A stretch of 7,841 bases of DNA from the NCBI GenBank assembly GCA_050253535.1, contig JBFWIW010000091.1, positions 1-7,841 of the forward strand, written 5' to 3'. Below are positions 6,639 to 7,841 of this stretch, in pieces (position 1 is the first letter of the stretch; every line of letters starts with the position of its first letter). Source of the stretch: JBFWIW01 sp050253535 (GTDB taxonomy: Bacteria > Bacillota > Clostridia > Oscillospirales > Oscillospiraceae). A program made the translations under genes and the position numbers. The notes under the pieces are model-generated. The model ran no database searches. It was not told where the DNA came from and saw only the letters and a program-made list of their open reading frames with translations.

Positions 6639-6876
6639 AGTCCTTAATAACTATATGCGCGGTGGGACAAAACATGAAAAGACGGTTATGACAATCAACA
6701 ACGTCACTTGAATATGCGAAGCGGTCTGTACAAAATACCTCAACGGATTTCCGCCGCACATATTCCGGCGACATACAATAGCAGATCCCGCTGTATAAGC
6801 GCTTTCTCATCAAAACTTGATCTGGGTGGATTTCACTTCCGCCGAGGGAGTAAAATGTATAGTCGAGTGGGTTATT

Positions 6877-7841
6877 TTAGTTCATAGCTCCGGAATTTTC
6901 CTTCAGCATTTGAATAACATATGCGCGCAGGTTCTTGTTCTCCGGACTTTCAAGGAGCGGGTCCGCCTCCATAAGCGCCTTAGCCGCGCTTTGCGCGGTA
7001 TACAGGACCTCCATATCAGACGCGAGATCCGCTATTTTCATTCTGGGCAGGCCGTGCTGCCGTTCGCCGAAAAAGTCGCCTGGACCGCGGAGTTTCAAAT
7101 CCGTCTCCGCAATTTCGAAACCGTCGTTTGTCCTGCACATAGCCTTTAGCCTCTCAATAGCAACATCGCCGCCCCCTCCGGAAAAAAGAATACAGTATGA
7201 CTTGTGCTTCCCTCTGCCGACTCTGCCTCTGAGCTGGTGAAGCTGAGAAAGGCCGAATCGGTCCGCGTTCTCGACGACCATAACCGTCGCGTTCGGGACG
7301 TCAACACCAACTTCGATAACGGTGGTCGAGACGAGTATATCCGTCTCTCCGCGCTGGAAAGCGCTCATAACGGCATCCTTCTCCTTCGGCTTCATTTTGC
7401 CGTGCAGAAGTGCGACGGAGAGGTCGGAATACACCTCTTTTTGAAGCGTTTCCGCATACTTCTTAACATTTTTCAGTCCGATATCGGGGTTTTCCGCATC
7501 ATCTATCATCGGGCAGACGATATAAGCCTGTCTTCCCTCTTCCACCCGGCTGCGAATGAAGCTGTATATCCTATGACGCTTGTCTTCGCCCACGGCATAG
7601 GTTTCAACAGGCTGCCTACCGGGCGGAAGCTCATCTATGACAGACACGTCGAGGTCCCCATATATTATAAGGGCAAGCGTCCGCGGTATAGGCGTCGCCG
7701 ACATTACGAGCATATGGCTTTTTTCACCCTTCGACGAGAGGGCCGAACGCTGCGCCACACCAAAGCGGTGCTGCTCATCCGCAACGACAAGACCGAGATT
7801 TGAAAATTTCACCGAATCCGATATTATGGCGTGTGTGCCTA
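6877..7841 (-). CDS. recG: ATP-dependent DNA helicase RecG, C-terminal part (5' partial)
   Basis: RecG is a superfamily 2 helicase that remodels stalled replication forks and Holliday junctions. The frame stays open to the right edge and reads GTHAIISDS before the internal GTG at 7812, so the gene continues outside the window and about 320 C-terminal residues are visible. In visible order: motif II DEQH (21-24), motif III SATPIPRTL (47-55), motif V STTVIEVGVD (171-180), motif VI QLRGRVGRG (202-210), and the RecG-specific TRG region DLKLRGPGDFFGERQHG (247-263). These include the helicase C-terminal domain and the RecG tail, all without interruption. The missing part should hold the wedge domain and the Walker A motif. 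The stop TAA at 6879-6877 gives a normal C-terminal length. The identification is secure because the TRG motif separates RecG from Mfd and PriA. Confidence 0.97.
   Translation of the reverse strand, partial: GTHAIISDSVKFSNLGLVVADEQHRFGVAQRSALSSKGEKSHMLVMSATPIPRTLALIIYGDLDVSVIDELPPGRQPVETYAVGEDKRHRIYSFIRSRVEEGRQAYIVCPMIDDAENPDIGLKNVKKYAETLQKEVYSDLSVALLHGKMKPKEKDAVMSAFQRGETDILVSTTVIEVGVDVPNATVMVVENADRFGLSQLHQLRGRVGRGKHKSYCILFSGGGGDVAIERLKAMCRTNDGFEIAETDLKLRGPGDFFGERQHGLPRMKIADLASDMEVLYTAQSAAKALMEADPLLESPENKNLRAYVIQMLKENSGAMN

Larger units (their letters stand above)
6562..6876. other. 315-base gap between recG and the flippase gene
   Basis: The minus strand is open in the flippase frame through most of this gap, but the predicted peptide is cysteine-rich, has no ribosome binding site at its first start (TTG at 6813 or ATG at 6810), and does not resemble any family I recognise, so I treat it as noncoding. 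Apart from the double hairpin near 6599-6638 I see no clear promoter, riboswitch or repeat; scattered TTGA-type -35 words lack a good -10 at normal spacing. Confidence 0.45.

Noticed and set aside
7204..7803. A 199-codon plus-strand open frame opposite recG.
   Set aside because: It is an antisense shadow of the conserved RecG helicase domain, with no recognisable motif.
7812..7812. GTG at 7812 as the start of a short RecG-like protein.
   Set aside because: The upstream codons GTHAIISDS continue the conserved RecG helicase sequence to the window edge, so the GTG is internal.

Overview
The window looks like chromosome from a low- to mid-GC Gram-positive anaerobe of the Clostridia, probably Oscillospiraceae/Ruminococcaceae-like. 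The reasons are strong AGGAGG-type ribosome binding sites, a Clostridia-type PrpR-like regulator, split transketolase genes, and a SpoVB-type flippase next to recG. The taxonomic placement is inference from protein style and gene order, not from a marker gene.

Layout. (1) At the left edge, on the plus strand, is most of a PrpR-type regulator (to 1733). It has a PrpR sensor domain, a PAS-like linker, a degenerate AAA+ domain without the sigma-54 contact loop, and a Fis-type helix-turn-helix. (2) 1734-2087 has no convincing gene but holds several inverted repeats. (3) A 19-bp stem at 2088-2131 is a strong terminator lying between convergent transcription units. (4) A minus-strand operon, read from 4906 down to 2177, encodes a D-psicose/D-tagatose 3-epimerase-family enzyme, the N-terminal half of a transketolase and the C-terminal half of a transketolase. 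A candidate promoter sits in the AT-rich gap 4907-5016. (5) Also on the minus strand, 6561-5017 encodes a 14-helix-type flippase of the SpoVB/MATE superfamily, best started at a TTG codon with a clear Shine-Dalgarno. (6) After a 315-base gap comes the C-terminal half of the helicase RecG, running off the right edge.

How the genes work together. The three-gene operon is a small sugar-handling module: a metal-dependent epimerase acting on free ketoses, followed by a heterodimeric thiamine diphosphate transketolase. A kinase and a transporter would be needed to join these steps and neither is in view. The regulator is convergent with this operon and may control it or genes upstream of itself outside the window. 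RecG and the flippase look like ordinary chromosomal neighbours. I found no mobile element, CRISPR array, tRNA or rRNA, and no clear evidence of a wholly new system. The most interesting points are the regulator's altered AAA+ domain, the substrate of the epimerase/transketolase module, and the structured gap at 1734-2087.
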